A stretch of DNA of 64,000 nucleotides from Aedoeadaptatus acetigenes. Its GTDB lineage: Bacteria > Bacillota > Clostridia > Tissierellales > Peptoniphilaceae. Within the stretch, counting starts at the first letter, position 1; the number at the start of each line of letters is the position of its first letter. The stretch is taken from NCBI RefSeq assembly GCF_025566985.1, contig NZ_JAOQJD010000003.1, positions 1 to 64,000 of the forward strand, given 5' to 3'. Shown here piece by piece: positions 17,508 through 26,004 of this stretch. The notes below the pieces were generated by a model, which saw only the letters and a list, made by a program, of their open reading frames with translations, did not search any database and was not told the origin of the DNA. The translations under genes were made by a program, and so were the position numbers.

Positions 17508-18149
17508 TTATTCGGACGCTCCTTGATAATACCGGCAAAGATCGTTTAAGTCGCATTCCTCGCAAAGGGGGCGTTGAGCCTTACAGATGCGGCGGCCTAA
17601 AAAGATCAAGAGATGGTGGCCCTTCGTCCAACAGTCTTCGGGCCAAATGGCCATGAGCTGTTTCTCCGTACCGTCCACATTTTTGCTTTCGGCGAGGCCC
17701 AGTCGATTGGACACGCGGAAGACGTGGGTGTCCACGGCAATGGCGGGAATGCCCAGCACGTTGGAGGTCACCACATTGGCGGTCTTTCGCCCGACGCCGG
17801 GAAGAGTCATTAAATCCTCGATGGTGGGAGGAATCTCGCCGCCCCAGCTTTCGATAATGATGCGGGAAGCGGCCAAAATATTCTTCGCCTTGTTTCGATA
17901 GACGCCGCAGCTTTTTATGTAGCCTTCCAGCTCCTCTTGCGACAATCTCACCATTTTCTCCGGCGTGTCGTGTTCTTGAAAGAGCACTTTGGTGACTTTG
18001 TTGACCCGCACGTCCGTGCACTGGGCCGAAAGAATGGTGGCAATTAAAAGCTCGTAGGGCGTGGTGTAATCCAGTTCCGCCCGGGCATCCGGAAACATTT
18101 TTTCCAAGCGCTCGTACACTTCCATGGCTTCTTTTTTTGTTAAAGGCAT
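17508..18149 (-). CDS. nth: Endonuclease III
   Basis: The 213-residue base-excision repair glycosylase removes oxidised pyrimidines and nicks the abasic site. The helix-hairpin-helix LPGVGRKTA holds the catalytic lysine K122, and D140 lies in VDTHVFRVSNRLG. The iron-sulfur cluster ligands are C189-x6-C196-x2-C199-x5-C205. The ATG at 18149 is preferred because GAGGAAG precedes it and it starts one base after the queG stop; an ATG 18 bases earlier would overlap queG. Confidence 0.96.
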   Translation of the reverse strand: MPLTKKEAMEVYERLEKMFPDARAELDYTTPYELLIATILSAQCTDVRVNKVTKVLFQEHDTPEKMVRLSQEELEGYIKSCGVYRNKAKNILAASRIIIESWGGEIPPTIEDLMTLPGVGRKTANVVTSNVLGIPAIAVDTHVFRVSNRLGLAESKNVDGTEKQLMAIWPEDCWTKGHHLLIFLGRRICKAQRPLCEECDLNDLCRYYQGASE

Positions 18150-18150
18150 T

Positions 18151-19059
18151 CTACTTCTTCCTCTCATTAAAATAACGGCGAATGTAGGCGGCGTTTTTCA
18201 CCCACTGCTTCTTTCCCCGCCAGGATCCGCTGAGCCGGCCGTAGCGCTGTTTAAACGAACGGTTCGACTCCTCTTCCAGTCCATCGAGACAAATGTGGTG
18301 CACGGGATCCCGGCTTTCGTAAACCGCCTCGATCCCCTTGTTTTTCGGACAGACCATTTGGCACACGTCGCAGCCGTAGATCCAATCGGCCATGACCGCC
18401 CGCTCCCCTTCCGTAAGTTCGCCCCGCTTTTGGGTAATCCAGGAGCGGCAACGGCCGGGGTGCAGGATGCCCGTAAACTCGATGGCGCCTCCCGGGCAAG
18501 CATCCACACAGGCGCGGCAGTCGCCGCAATCGCCCGACATTTCACAGGCCTCTCCGCCTTCTAAATTTGTAAGCAAGAGTCCGATGGCCACGTAGCTTCC
18601 CAGTCGGCTGTGGATGAAGCTTCCGTTTCGACCGATGTAGCCTTTTCCGGTCATGGCGGCAAAGCCCCGCTCGTACAGGGGCCCGGTGTCCACTTGGCGG
18701 TAATACTCCACATCTGGGTACGCGTTCTTTAAATACTCCTCGAGACGGGCCATTTTTTCATTTAAAAGCAGGTGGTAATCCGTGTCTCTTGAAAAACTCG
18801 CCAGTCGTCCGTAGCCCTTCTTCGACTCCGGCTCCACGTCTGTGAAAGGCACTTGTTCGAAGGCCACGAAAATCGACTTCGCCGAAGGAAGGCTTCCCGC
18901 AGGATCCAGCCGCGCGTTTATGTCCTCGGGCTCGATGGAAAGCATCTCCCCGGCCTCTTTTCGCTTCATGAAGACGGAGGCCATGGCGTCTAATCGCTTA
19001 GCCGGCACCAGGGCCAAGTCGTGAAACCCGAGCTGCTCTTTGATTCTCTCTACTTCCAT
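18151..19059 (-). CDS. queG: Epoxyqueuosine reductase
   Basis: The 302-residue enzyme catalyses the last step of queuosine tRNA modification, reducing epoxyqueuosine with a cobalamin cofactor. Two 4Fe-4S motifs are visible: C-x5-C-x2-C-x3-CP (CEMSGDCGDCRACVDACPGG) and CDVCQMVCPKNK. The N-terminal cobalamin-binding part and the conserved GYIGRNGSFIHSRLGSYVAIGLLLTNLE block are present. It is shorter than the E. coli protein, lacking the C-terminal HEAT-like part, as in many clostridia. First gene of the queG-nth-vanW unit, divergent from rodA. Confidence 0.94.
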   Translation of the reverse strand: MEVERIKEQLGFHDLALVPAKRLDAMASVFMKRKEAGEMLSIEPEDINARLDPAGSLPSAKSIFVAFEQVPFTDVEPESKKGYGRLASFSRDTDYHLLLNEKMARLEEYLKNAYPDVEYYRQVDTGPLYERGFAAMTGKGYIGRNGSFIHSRLGSYVAIGLLLTNLEGGEACEMSGDCGDCRACVDACPGGAIEFTGILHPGRCRSWITQKRGELTEGERAVMADWIYGCDVCQMVCPKNKGIEAVYESRDPVHHICLDGLEEESNRSFKQRYGRLSGSWRGKKQWVKNAAYIRRYFNERKK

Positions 19060-19078
19060 CCCAAGTCCTTTCTATTGA

Positions 19079-19107
19079 TGTATAATAATAGTATCACACT
19101 CTGACAA
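19079..19107 (-). promoter_or_regulatory. Promoter of queG-nth-vanW
   Basis: Minus strand: TTGTCA (19107-19102), 17-base spacer, TATACA (19084-19079). A plus-strand TATAAT (19081-19086) for rodA overlaps the same site, so the two divergent promoters share DNA. Confidence 0.6.
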
Positions 19108-19117
19108 AGGAGATACT

Positions 19118-20359
19118 ATGTTTCACCGAAAGCTTTTTGAAAAAGTCAAGCCTTTTTTTATACGCATCAGTCCCGGAAAGCGGGATGTGGACCGCAGCTT
19201 AATTATCATCGTCGCGGCTATTACCATCATGGGCTTTGTGGCCCTTTCATCGGCCACCCTCTCTTACGGCAATCGCCCTTTTTTAATGAAACAGGGCATC
19301 GCCACCCTCTTGGGCGTCGCCATCGCCGCAGGGCTCATGCTTCTGGATTACCGCATTTGGCGCACCTACTATCCCTTTCTCTACGGCCTCAGCGTCCTCT
19401 TGCTTGCGGCCACCCTCCTCTTCGGCCACGGGGATACGACCTGGGGATCGAAAAGTTGGCTGGCCATCGGCCCGGTGAATTTTCAGCCGGCGGAATTTGT
19501 AAAGATTTTTCTCGTCATTTCCTTTGCCTTTTACCTGGAAAAGCACGGCGATCGAATCAACGAACCCAAGGAACTTCTTAAGGCTTTGGCCTTCGCGGGC
19601 TTCCCCGTGGGCCTGATCATGCTCCAGCCCGACTTCGGCACGGCCATGGTCTTTTTATTTTTTATCGCCGTCATGCTGTTTTTTTGCGATTTGGATTGGA
19701 AATACATTTTCGGCGCCATGGGGGCGGGCTTTCTGTCTTTACCCATCTTCTACGCCCGACTGGACGATTACCAGAAAGATCGCATTTTAAACTTTTTAAA
19801 ACCCGACGCCAACACCTCCGGCAGCGGCTACCAAGCCTACGAAGGCCGTGTGGCCATCGGCGACGGCCGCCTCTTCGGCCGCGGCCTCTACCGGGGACCC
19901 CAGACCCAGTATAATTTCATCCCCACGAAGGAAACGGACTTTATTTTCCCCGTCCTCGTGGAGGAACTGGGCTTTCTCGGCGGCGCCCTTTTGCTCGTTC
20001 TTTACGCCCTGTTATTTTACCGCCTTCTGTCTCTCGCAAAACTCGCCAAGGACAAGGGCGGCCAACTCATGATCTTCGGTTTTTTAAGCGTTCTGTTCAT
20101 TCACATATGGGAAAATATGGGGATGACCTTGGGGCTCATGCCCGTCACCGGCATTCCCCTCCCCTTTATCAGCTACGGCGGCACCTTTCAAATGGTAAAC
20201 CTGGCCATGATCGGCCTCTGCTTAAGCGTGCGTTACCACCGCTACGGCACCCACGGCGTGGACCATATGCCGGCGTTTTTCACCGCCCTCGGCGATCGCA
20301 TGGAAGACATTCGCAGTCGCCAGTGGCAAAAAGAGCGCATGAAACGCTGGCGGTCGTAG
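19118..20359 (+). CDS. rodA: SEDS peptidoglycan polymerase RodA
   Basis: The 413-residue, ten-helix SEDS protein polymerises lipid II glycan chains with a partner class B PBP. Family blocks are visible: GSKSWLAIGPVNFQPAEFVKI, MLQPDFGTAMVF, GSGYQAYEGRVAIGDGRLFGRGL, PTKETDFIFPVLVEELGFLG and MTLGLMPVTGIPLPFISYGGT. The YQ...RVAIGDG pattern and lack of FtsW-specific ends favour RodA over FtsW. Start at the ATG behind AAAGGAG. It has its own TATAAT-type promoter overlapping that of queG. The C terminus is basic. Confidence 0.93.
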   Translation: MFHRKLFEKVKPFFIRISPGKRDVDRSLIIIVAAITIMGFVALSSATLSYGNRPFLMKQGIATLLGVAIAAGLMLLDYRIWRTYYPFLYGLSVLLLAATLLFGHGDTTWGSKSWLAIGPVNFQPAEFVKIFLVISFAFYLEKHGDRINEPKELLKALAFAGFPVGLIMLQPDFGTAMVFLFFIAVMLFFCDLDWKYIFGAMGAGFLSLPIFYARLDDYQKDRILNFLKPDANTSGSGYQAYEGRVAIGDGRLFGRGLYRGPQTQYNFIPTKETDFIFPVLVEELGFLGGALLLVLYALLFYRLLSLAKLAKDKGGQLMIFGFLSVLFIHIWENMGMTLGLMPVTGIPLPFISYGGTFQMVNLAMIGLCLSVRYHRYGTHGVDHMPAFFTALGDRMEDIRSRQWQKERMKRWRS

Positions 20360-20458
20360 CGTCGAAGCCTTCGGTGCGTTTGAGGCGTGTCAGAAAAATG
20401 GGCTTATGTTATAATAAGTCTGCTTACTTTATCACGTGCAGTGAGAAAGGACTGTAAC

Positions 20459-21328
20459 ATGACGAACTATGAAATTATCACGGACGGCGCCTTAAACGTC
20501 AACCCGTCCTTTGTGGATCCCTCGGACTTCCGGATGATTCCCATGGTCGTCTCCATGGACGATGAAGAGTTTCTCATCGGAGAAAACACCCCTTCGGATG
20601 TTATTTCGGCCTTTTACCGGGACATTCGGGATTCCGTGGCCACGACCTCGCAGATCTCCCTGTCCATCTATGAAGCCTACTTTCAAAAATTTTTGAACGA
20701 AGGCAGGGATGTCTTGTATTTAAGCCTTTCCGGCGGCATCTCAGCCACCTATACCCAGGCTCTTTTGGCGAAAAAAAGTCTGCTCAATCAATACCCGGGC
20801 CGGTCCGTCGCTTGCATCGACACAAAAAACTGCGGGCCCGCCGGCGCTTTTCTCGTCAAGCGCGCCGTGTCCAATCGGGCGCGGGGCCTTTCCCTTCAAG
20901 AAAACGAACAAGACCTTTTGAATTATTTGGAGCGTGTGGTCTTTACAGGACTGATTACCAATTTGGATCACCTGAGGCGAAGCGGCCGCGCATCGGGCGG
21001 AATGGCCCTTTTGGGAAGCGCCCTGAACATTAAACCCATTCTACTTATGAACGACGACGGGGATCTTATCGTCTCCGACAAGGCGCGGGGCACAAAGCAG
21101 GCGGCGAAGCGCTTGGTACAAACTCTTCAGGGAAGCATGGACCCCGATGAAACCACGGTGCTTTTGTCCCACGGCGACGACGAAAAATTGGCCCTTACGG
21201 TAAAAGAAACCATTTTGGAAAAAACCCCCGCTACGGACGTTTACGTGGACGTATTAACCCCTGTGGTAAGCGCCCACATCGGTCAAGGTGCCTTGGGTAT
21301 GAGTTTTATACAGAAAATTGCCCACTAA
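20459..21328 (+). CDS. DegV-family fatty-acid-binding protein
   Basis: The 289-residue protein has the two-domain DegV/FakB fold: N-terminal TDGALNVNP, the SGGISATYTQAL ligand loop, and LITNLDHLRRSGRASGG in the second domain. DegV proteins hold a fatty acid, and FakB members present it to the FakA kinase; no fakA is here, so the exact role is open. The ATG at 20459 has GAGAAAGG upstream; the open frame extends 24 codons earlier but that part covers a promoter-like TATAAT (20410 region). Confidence 0.88.
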   Translation: MTNYEIITDGALNVNPSFVDPSDFRMIPMVVSMDDEEFLIGENTPSDVISAFYRDIRDSVATTSQISLSIYEAYFQKFLNEGRDVLYLSLSGGISATYTQALLAKKSLLNQYPGRSVACIDTKNCGPAGAFLVKRAVSNRARGLSLQENEQDLLNYLERVVFTGLITNLDHLRRSGRASGGMALLGSALNIKPILLMNDDGDLIVSDKARGTKQAAKRLVQTLQGSMDPDETTVLLSHGDDEKLALTVKETILEKTPATDVYVDVLTPVVSAHIGQGALGMSFIQKIAH

Positions 21329-21399
21329 CTTCGTCAAAACGTGGAAATGGCGGCCCGTTTCAGGTATAATATATTGTTGAGTAAACAAAGGAGGACACA

Positions 21400-22056
21400 A
21401 TGAACACGATTAAATTAAATTTAGTAAAGCGCGAAGACTTAGGTACTTCCGGCGCTAAAAAGACCCGCGCCGAAGGTATGGTCCCCGGCATCTTCTATGC
21501 CAAGGATTCCGAACCCGTTGCCGTTGCGGCAAAGGCCAATGAATTGCAAAAAGTCGTCGACGAAGCCGGTACGTCCGCTTTGGTCGATGTCAATGTAAAC
21601 GGGGAAGATCACAAGATTCTCTTTAAGGAAATCCAAGAACACCCCTTCAAGAACCAATTGCTCCACTTCGATGCCTATGGCGTAAACTTGAAAGAAAAAA
21701 TCAAGCTCTCCATTCCCGTCGTCTTGGAAGGCCGCGACGACATTCGCGTCCAACCGTCCGTCTTGTTGCAACTTCTCGAAGAAGTCGAAGTCGAATGCTT
21801 GCCGACCAGCCTTCCCTCCGAAGGTGTTGTCAATGTCGCTGACATGCAAATCGGCGATACCTTAACCGTCGCCGACTTAGACGTGGCATCCATTGCCGAC
21901 ATCGAAGTCTTAACCGACTTGGACGAAGCCGTCTGCGCACTGCAAGAACCCCGCGAAGAATCCGTTGAAGACGAAGAAGAAGCAAGCGCCGATGCAGCTG
22001 ACGTACCCACCGTCGGTGAAACCGAAGCGAGCGAAGAAGAAGCTGAAGAAGAATAA
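21400..22056 (+). CDS. rplY: 50S ribosomal protein L25/general stress protein Ctc
   Basis: The 218-residue protein is the long (TL5/Ctc) form: an L25 5S-rRNA-binding domain (about 1-92, REDLGTSGAKKTRAEGMVPGIFYAKD) and a second beta domain (about 95-185). An acidic tail of about 30 residues (EDEEEASADAADV..SEEEAEEE) ends the chain. Start behind AAAGGAGG; a TATAAT lies at 21365-21370 with a weak -35. It stands alone and ends at a strong terminator. Confidence 0.96.
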   Translation: MNTIKLNLVKREDLGTSGAKKTRAEGMVPGIFYAKDSEPVAVAAKANELQKVVDEAGTSALVDVNVNGEDHKILFKEIQEHPFKNQLLHFDAYGVNLKEKIKLSIPVVLEGRDDIRVQPSVLLQLLEEVEVECLPTSLPSEGVVNVADMQIGDTLTVADLDVASIADIEVLTDLDEAVCALQEPREESVEDEEEASADAADVPTVGETEASEEEAEEE

Positions 22057-22083
22057 TCGGACCGCCCCTGCGGTTTGCGAAAG

Positions 22084-22116
22084 AATAAGATCGGATCGCC
22101 GGTCTTATTTTTTTGG
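22084..22116 (+). terminator. Terminator after rplY
   Basis: Stem AATAAGA with TCTTATT and an inner CGG/CCG, followed by eight T residues. Confidence 0.88.
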
Positions 22117-22139
22117 GCGCTTTTCCTTTTGCGGGCACG

Positions 22140-22168
22140 GAAAAAGCGCCGACGGTTTCGTCGACGCT
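22140..22168 (-). terminator. Terminator after the NhaC gene
   Basis: Minus strand: AGCGTCGACG, AAAC, CGTCGGCGCT (one mismatch) followed by TTTTCC, 14 bp past the antiporter stop codon. Confidence 0.75.
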
Positions 22169-22182
22169 CTGTTAAATCACGA

Positions 22183-23550
22183 TTATTGAACTTGCGGCAT
22201 ATCCTTTTCGAAATCCCATTTGTCTTTGGGATCGGCGAAACGGATGAAAATCGAAGCCAGGGCGAAGAGAGCCAGCAGGCCTTGGTACCAGAGGAAGGGA
22301 ATGATTTCCACGGGAGAGACAGCTGCCGCGCCCAGTTCCTTGGTGAGCCCGGCGGCGATTAAAATTTGTGCGCCGTAGGGAATGATCCCTTGCATGACGC
22401 AGGAAAAGGCGTCGAGCAAAGACGCCGAGCGCCTGGGATCCACCTTAAAGTCTTTGGAGATTTCCTTGGCCACGGGGCCGTCGATAATAATGGCCACCGT
22501 ATTGTTGGCCGTGGCGGCGTCCGTTACAAGGGTCAAGAGGGCGATGGAAACTTCCGCCGACTTCACGTCCTTGGCAAAGCTGCGGATCTTTTGGACCAAC
22601 CATTCGATGCCGCCGTTTTGCGAAACCATGTAGGACAGGCCGCCGGTTAACATGGACAGGAGGAAGATCTCGAACATGCCGCTAAAGCCGTCGAAAATGT
22701 TTTGGGCGAAGGTCATCATGGTGAGCCCGCCGGTGGCGATGCCGATAACACCTGAAAGCACGATGCCGCTGGCGAGAACCAAAAAGACATTCATGCCGGC
22801 CAGCGCCGAAATCAGCACGAACAAGTAGGGGATGATCAAGACGAAGCTGTAGCTTAAGTCGTCGAGCACCACTTCCCCCGTAGGCTTGCCTACAAAGAGA
22901 AAGATCACGAAGGTGATAATCGCAGCGGGAAGGGCGATTTTAATATTCGCCCGGAACTTGTCTTTCATTTCCACATTTTGCGTCCTGGTGGCGGCGATGG
23001 TGGTATCGGAAATGACGGAGAGATTGTCGCCGAACATGGCGCCGCCCACCAAAGCGCCGATAACCAGGGCCAGGGACAGATTTCCCTTTTGGGCCACGCC
23101 CACGGCAATGGGGCCCACCGCCGAAATGGTGCCCACGGATGTGCCGGTGGAGAGGGAAATGAAGCAACTGATGAGAAAAATCCCGGCGGTAATGTATTGA
23201 ACGGGGATCATGGACAGGGCGAAGTTAACCACGGAGTCCACGCCGCCGGATGTTTTCGACACGGTGGCGAAGGCGCCGGCCAATATGTAAATCAAACACA
23301 TGATGATGATGTTTTCGTCGCCGCAACCCCGCACAAAGGAATTGAATTTGTCGTCGATCGTGCCTTCAAACATAATAAAAGCGAGCACGATGGCCGGTAA
23401 GATACACACCGGTGCCGCCACTTGGTAAAAGGCCATTTCCACGCCTCTTGCATTTAAGATCAAGCCCGTGGCAAGGTAAACCAATACAAAGAGAATAAAG
23501 GGCAAGAGCGCCGCCCCGTTGGCTTTTACTTTCAATTTGCCGTCTTCCAT
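22183..23550 (-). CDS. NhaC-family Na+/H+ antiporter
   Basis: The 455-residue protein has about twelve membrane helices and the NhaC blocks SLSTGTSVGTISAVGPIAVGVA, GALVGGAMFGDNLSVISDTTIAATRTQ and, in the second half, DAATANNTVAIIIDGPVAKEI and GIIPYGAQILIAAGL. Family members exchange sodium for protons or, in some cases, malate for lactate or other solutes, so the substrate is likely Na+/H+ but not certain. Single gene with a good promoter 80 bp upstream and a terminator. Confidence 0.88.
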   Translation of the reverse strand: MEDGKLKVKANGAALLPFILFVLVYLATGLILNARGVEMAFYQVAAPVCILPAIVLAFIMFEGTIDDKFNSFVRGCGDENIIIMCLIYILAGAFATVSKTSGGVDSVVNFALSMIPVQYITAGIFLISCFISLSTGTSVGTISAVGPIAVGVAQKGNLSLALVIGALVGGAMFGDNLSVISDTTIAATRTQNVEMKDKFRANIKIALPAAIITFVIFLFVGKPTGEVVLDDLSYSFVLIIPYLFVLISALAGMNVFLVLASGIVLSGVIGIATGGLTMMTFAQNIFDGFSGMFEIFLLSMLTGGLSYMVSQNGGIEWLVQKIRSFAKDVKSAEVSIALLTLVTDAATANNTVAIIIDGPVAKEISKDFKVDPRRSASLLDAFSCVMQGIIPYGAQILIAAGLTKELGAAAVSPVEIIPFLWYQGLLALFALASIFIRFADPKDKWDFEKDMPQVQ

Positions 23551-23630
23551 GACTTCCTCCTTACGAACGTTAAAAAATAGTGCGGAATGCTCCCCTGTTT
23601 TTTGATGAGCAATCGTTTTTCCTTTAAATT

Positions 23631-23660
23631 ATTATAGTGTTTGCGCCCGCATTTGTAAAG
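23631..23660 (-). promoter_or_regulatory. Promoter of the NhaC gene
   Basis: Minus strand: TTTACA (23660-23655), 18-base spacer, TATAAT (23636-23631). It leaves an untranslated leader of about 75 bases. Confidence 0.65.
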
Positions 23661-23685
23661 AAAGCTTGACTACCCTTCCGGGCAA

Positions 23686-23711
23686 GAAAAAACCCGCTTC
23701 GAAAAGCGGGT
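23686..23711 (-). terminator. Terminator after ribU
   Basis: Stem ACCCGCTT with AAGCGGGT around a short loop, followed by TTTTTTC on the minus strand, just past the ribU stop. Confidence 0.88.
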
Positions 23712-23718
23712 GTTTCGA

Positions 23719-24327
23719 TCAGTCGTGCAGGAAATGGGAGACGCGCTTGTACAAGGCCAAGGTCGCCGCCGAAACGATGAGCCCCTTCACCAAATTAAAG
23801 GGCACGATGCAATAGACCATGAGGTCCCAAAGGGATTTCACCCGAGGCGTTACGGCCCGGCCCATGTTGATGATGGCTTCCATGGGCATGATCTTGCCGT
23901 AGAGGGGAAAGACCACGAAGTAATTGCTCAAGGTGGCCACGAGGGTCATGCCGATGACGCCCATCAACAAACCGACGACGGCGCCGCGATAGGTTCTATG
24001 GCGGCTGTAAAATTTCGCCGAGAGACCGACGAAGAGGGCGCCGACGATAAAGTTCGACAACTCCCCGACCCCGCCGGTGGTGGTGCCCCGAACGAAAAAG
24101 GTGAGGATGCACTTCACCAGTTCGATGGTGATCCCCGCCACGGGACCCATAGCGAAGCCGCCGATTAAGGCCGGCATGTCGGACAAGTCGATTTTTATAA
24201 ATGGCGGCGCAATAAAGGCCAAGGGAAATTCGACGTACATAAGTAGAAATGCGATGACGGATAAGAGGGACAGACGCGTCAGGTTTCGTGTGGAATAACG
24301 CGCCTTCGTCCGCTGAATTTGATTCAT
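23719..24327 (-). CDS. ribU: Riboflavin ECF transporter S component RibU
   Basis: The 202-residue, six-helix protein matches RibU: VEFPLAFIAPPFIKIDLSDMPALIGGFAMGP in the first loops and helix, KCILTFFVRGTTTGGVGELSNFIVG in the middle. It binds riboflavin and works with the general ECF module. The start is set at the ATG at 24327 behind GGAGGT; the frame is open 25 codons further back, but that stretch is the riboswitch expression platform. Control by the FMN riboswitch upstream confirms the substrate. Single gene with a terminator. Confidence 0.95.
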   Translation of the reverse strand: MNQIQRTKARYSTRNLTRLSLLSVIAFLLMYVEFPLAFIAPPFIKIDLSDMPALIGGFAMGPVAGITIELVKCILTFFVRGTTTGGVGELSNFIVGALFVGLSAKFYSRHRTYRGAVVGLLMGVIGMTLVATLSNYFVVFPLYGKIMPMEAIINMGRAVTPRVKSLWDLMVYCIVPFNLVKGLIVSAATLALYKRVSHFLHD

Positions 24328-24347
24328 GGTACCTCCTTGTCGGGCAC

Positions 24348-24370
24348 AAAAAAAGCCCGCGTCCTCGGGC
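24348..24370 (-). terminator. Riboswitch expression-platform terminator
   Basis: Stem GCCCG with CGGGC (24370-24355) then seven T residues, between the FMN aptamer and the ribU ribosome site. It would end transcription when FMN is bound. Confidence 0.85.
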
Positions 24371-24390
24371 ATAAAAACATGAAAAAAAAG

Positions 24391-24499
24391 ATCTTCTTTC
24401 ATCCGGACTTTTACCGTCGGTATTGGAATTGCACCAATTCAGTCTTTCGACACGTGGACTTTACCACCGATGAGGAATTCCACCTCGCCCTGAAGATTT
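24391..24499 (-). ncRNA. FMN riboswitch (RFN element)
   Basis: The minus strand starts ATCTTCAGGGCGAGGTG and carries the conserved GGTGGTAAAGTCC, ACCGACGGTAAAAGTC and GGATGAAAGAAGAT blocks of the RFN element. The P1 stem pairs ATCTTC with GAAGAT. With the adjacent terminator it is a transcriptional OFF switch for ribU. Confidence 0.97.
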
Positions 24500-24519
24500 A
24501 TAATCTTTGATTTGTCCTT

Positions 24520-24548
24520 ATTATACCACGTTTGTAGATAAATGAAAA
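24520..24548 (-). promoter_or_regulatory. Promoter of ribU
   Basis: Minus strand: weak TTTTCA (24548-24543), 17-base spacer, consensus TATAAT (24525-24520). It lies about 20 bp before the riboswitch. Confidence 0.6.
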
Positions 24549-24572
24549 CCTTTTTCAGAAAATGTCGGCAAC

Positions 24573-24592
24573 AAAAAAAGCCCCGCAGGGCT
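24573..24592 (-). terminator. purC terminator, separated from purC by an IS
   Basis: Minus strand: AGCCC, loop TGCG, GGGCT, then TTTTTT. In the uninterrupted sequence it would stand about 30 bp past the purC stop; the ISL3 element now lies between. Confidence 0.75.
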
Positions 24593-24609
24593 CTTTTGCG
24601 CAATCATGC

Positions 24610-24617
24610 TTTTTACT
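24610..24617. repeat. Target-site duplication of the ISL3 element, left copy
   Basis: TTTTTACT immediately outside the left IS end, identical to 25997-26004. Eight bases is the usual ISL3 duplication. Confidence 0.92.
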
Positions 24618-25996
24618 GGTTCTATGTCAACCATTGGGGAGTCTAGTGAAAACTAGGCTCCTTTTTGTTTTCCTAAAAGCCATTCATCACCGACCTTTTG
24701 AACAAACGAAAAGCAGTTTCGTTCGAAAATGATGAAAGTTTTGCATCCCAAAGGCCACACGCTTCACGGTCTTGATCTTGTTGTGCGTTCCTTCCACGTA
24801 GCCGTTACTCCACGGGTAATCAAAGCTGTTGGTAATCTCCTCGAACCAGTTGGTGTAAGCGCGCAAGCAGTAGCGCCACTCCTTTAGCCCGCTTTTCTTA
24901 GCCTCTTCCATCCATGTTGAAAGAGCAGTAGCAGCGGCTTCTTTGTTTTTCTGAGAAAGGACGTAGGTGTAAAAGCCTTCTTTTAAGACGTAAGCGGTTC
25001 GAATGGCATCGCTCTTTTCGAGCATGGTGGCGACGAGGCTTTTCTCCCCTTGAGTGAGGTCTTTAGCCGGCTTTTTCAGGAGGCTACGGCTTCGTTTAAA
25101 CCATTTTCTTTCTGTTACCGTCATCCGTTTCTGTTCCCGCTTCCTGACGTTTTCCAAGGCCCAATGGACTTGGCGGATAAAATGGTACCGGTCGATGACG
25201 TGGGTACTTTGTGGAAAGAAAGCCTCTTGAACGCCTTTAAAGGTGCCGCACATATCGCTGACAAAGATTTCAACGCCGCGCCTTTCCGCTCGATCGATGG
25301 AAGAGAAATACGCGGCTAAATCCTTGCCGTAGCGCGTCGGAAGAATGTCGATGATCCGATGAGCCTCCCCATCGGCCAAGGTGGTTTGGTACTTGCTTCC
25401 GCCGCTGTCTCCCTTAAACTCGTCGATACAAAAGACGCGAGGCAACTTTTTTCTGGGCACAAATAAACAAGCCACGATACGGAAAATACTCGTCGTTGAA
25501 ATCCCCACCTCCTTAGCCAGCTCCGATACAGACCGGATATCTCGAAACGCATCCACCACATAAGCGATTAAGCGCTTTGTCATCTGTTTGCCCTTGGCGG
25601 CAAAGGAAAGAGGTGCCTCAAAGCGCGCCCCGCAATCCTTGCAATCATACCGTGTCTTCTTAACCCGCAGAAGCACGTGCTTTCGGCGCATCGGTGCGTC
25701 CCGAAGCACTTGCTCCCGGTGATCGTGGACCCAAGCGTGGGTCGAGCCACAGTGAGGACAAACCCGATCATGAACGGGTTTGCAGTCAATGGTAATGAGC
25801 CGTCTTTCTTCTAAAACAGCGGTAACCTCGACGTCTTGGATTCCTAAAAGTAATGTGGTAATATTGTTTTGCACTTGTTTGACCCCCTTTATTATTTTGT
25901 GGTGATTTAATTTTAGGCGATAGGGAAAACAAGTGCTATCTTTTTGCACAAAAATATCCATTGAGGAGCTTACTCCCCAATGGATATTATAGAGCC
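24618..25996 (-). mobile_element. ISL3-family insertion sequence, intact
   Basis: The 1379-bp element has imperfect 25-base inverted repeats: GGTTCTAT..CCATTGGGGAGT at the left end and GGCTCTAT..CCATTGGGGAGT at the right end (20 of 25 matching), flanked by a perfect 8-bp target duplication. It carries one transposase gene. The perfect duplication points to a fairly recent insertion. Confidence 0.96.
24687..25874 (-). CDS. ISL3-family transposase
   Basis: About 395 residues. The N-terminal zinc finger is CPHCGSTHAWVHDH followed by YDCKDCGARF; a helix-turn-helix lies near SVSELAKEVGISTTSIFR; the DDE_Tnp_ISL3 core contains FCIDEFKGD, VSDMCGTFKGVQEAFFP and the late SNGYVEGTHNKIKTVKRVAFG block. 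The start is put at the GTG at 25874 with AAAGGGGGT upstream; the frame is open 29 codons further, but that runs into the terminal repeat. No disruption is visible. Confidence 0.93.
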   Translation of the reverse strand: MQNNITTLLLGIQDVEVTAVLEERRLITIDCKPVHDRVCPHCGSTHAWVHDHREQVLRDAPMRRKHVLLRVKKTRYDCKDCGARFEAPLSFAAKGKQMTKRLIAYVVDAFRDIRSVSELAKEVGISTTSIFRIVACLFVPRKKLPRVFCIDEFKGDSGGSKYQTTLADGEAHRIIDILPTRYGKDLAAYFSSIDRAERRGVEIFVSDMCGTFKGVQEAFFPQSTHVIDRYHFIRQVHWALENVRKREQKRMTVTERKWFKRSRSLLKKPAKDLTQGEKSLVATMLEKSDAIRTAYVLKEGFYTYVLSQKNKEAAATALSTWMEEAKKSGLKEWRYCLRAYTNWFEEITNSFDYPWSNGYVEGTHNKIKTVKRVAFGMQNFHHFRTKLLFVCSKGR

Positions 25997-26004
25997 TTTT
26001 TACT
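25997..26004. repeat. Target-site duplication of the ISL3 element, right copy
   Basis: TTTTTACT, identical to 24610-24617. It contains the purC stop codon (26000-26002), so the duplication restored the end of purC. Confidence 0.92.

Noticed and set aside
2035..25996. The two insertion sequences as ends of one composite transposon
   Set aside because: They belong to different families (IS3 and ISL3), their ends do not match, and the DNA between is core housekeeping genes.
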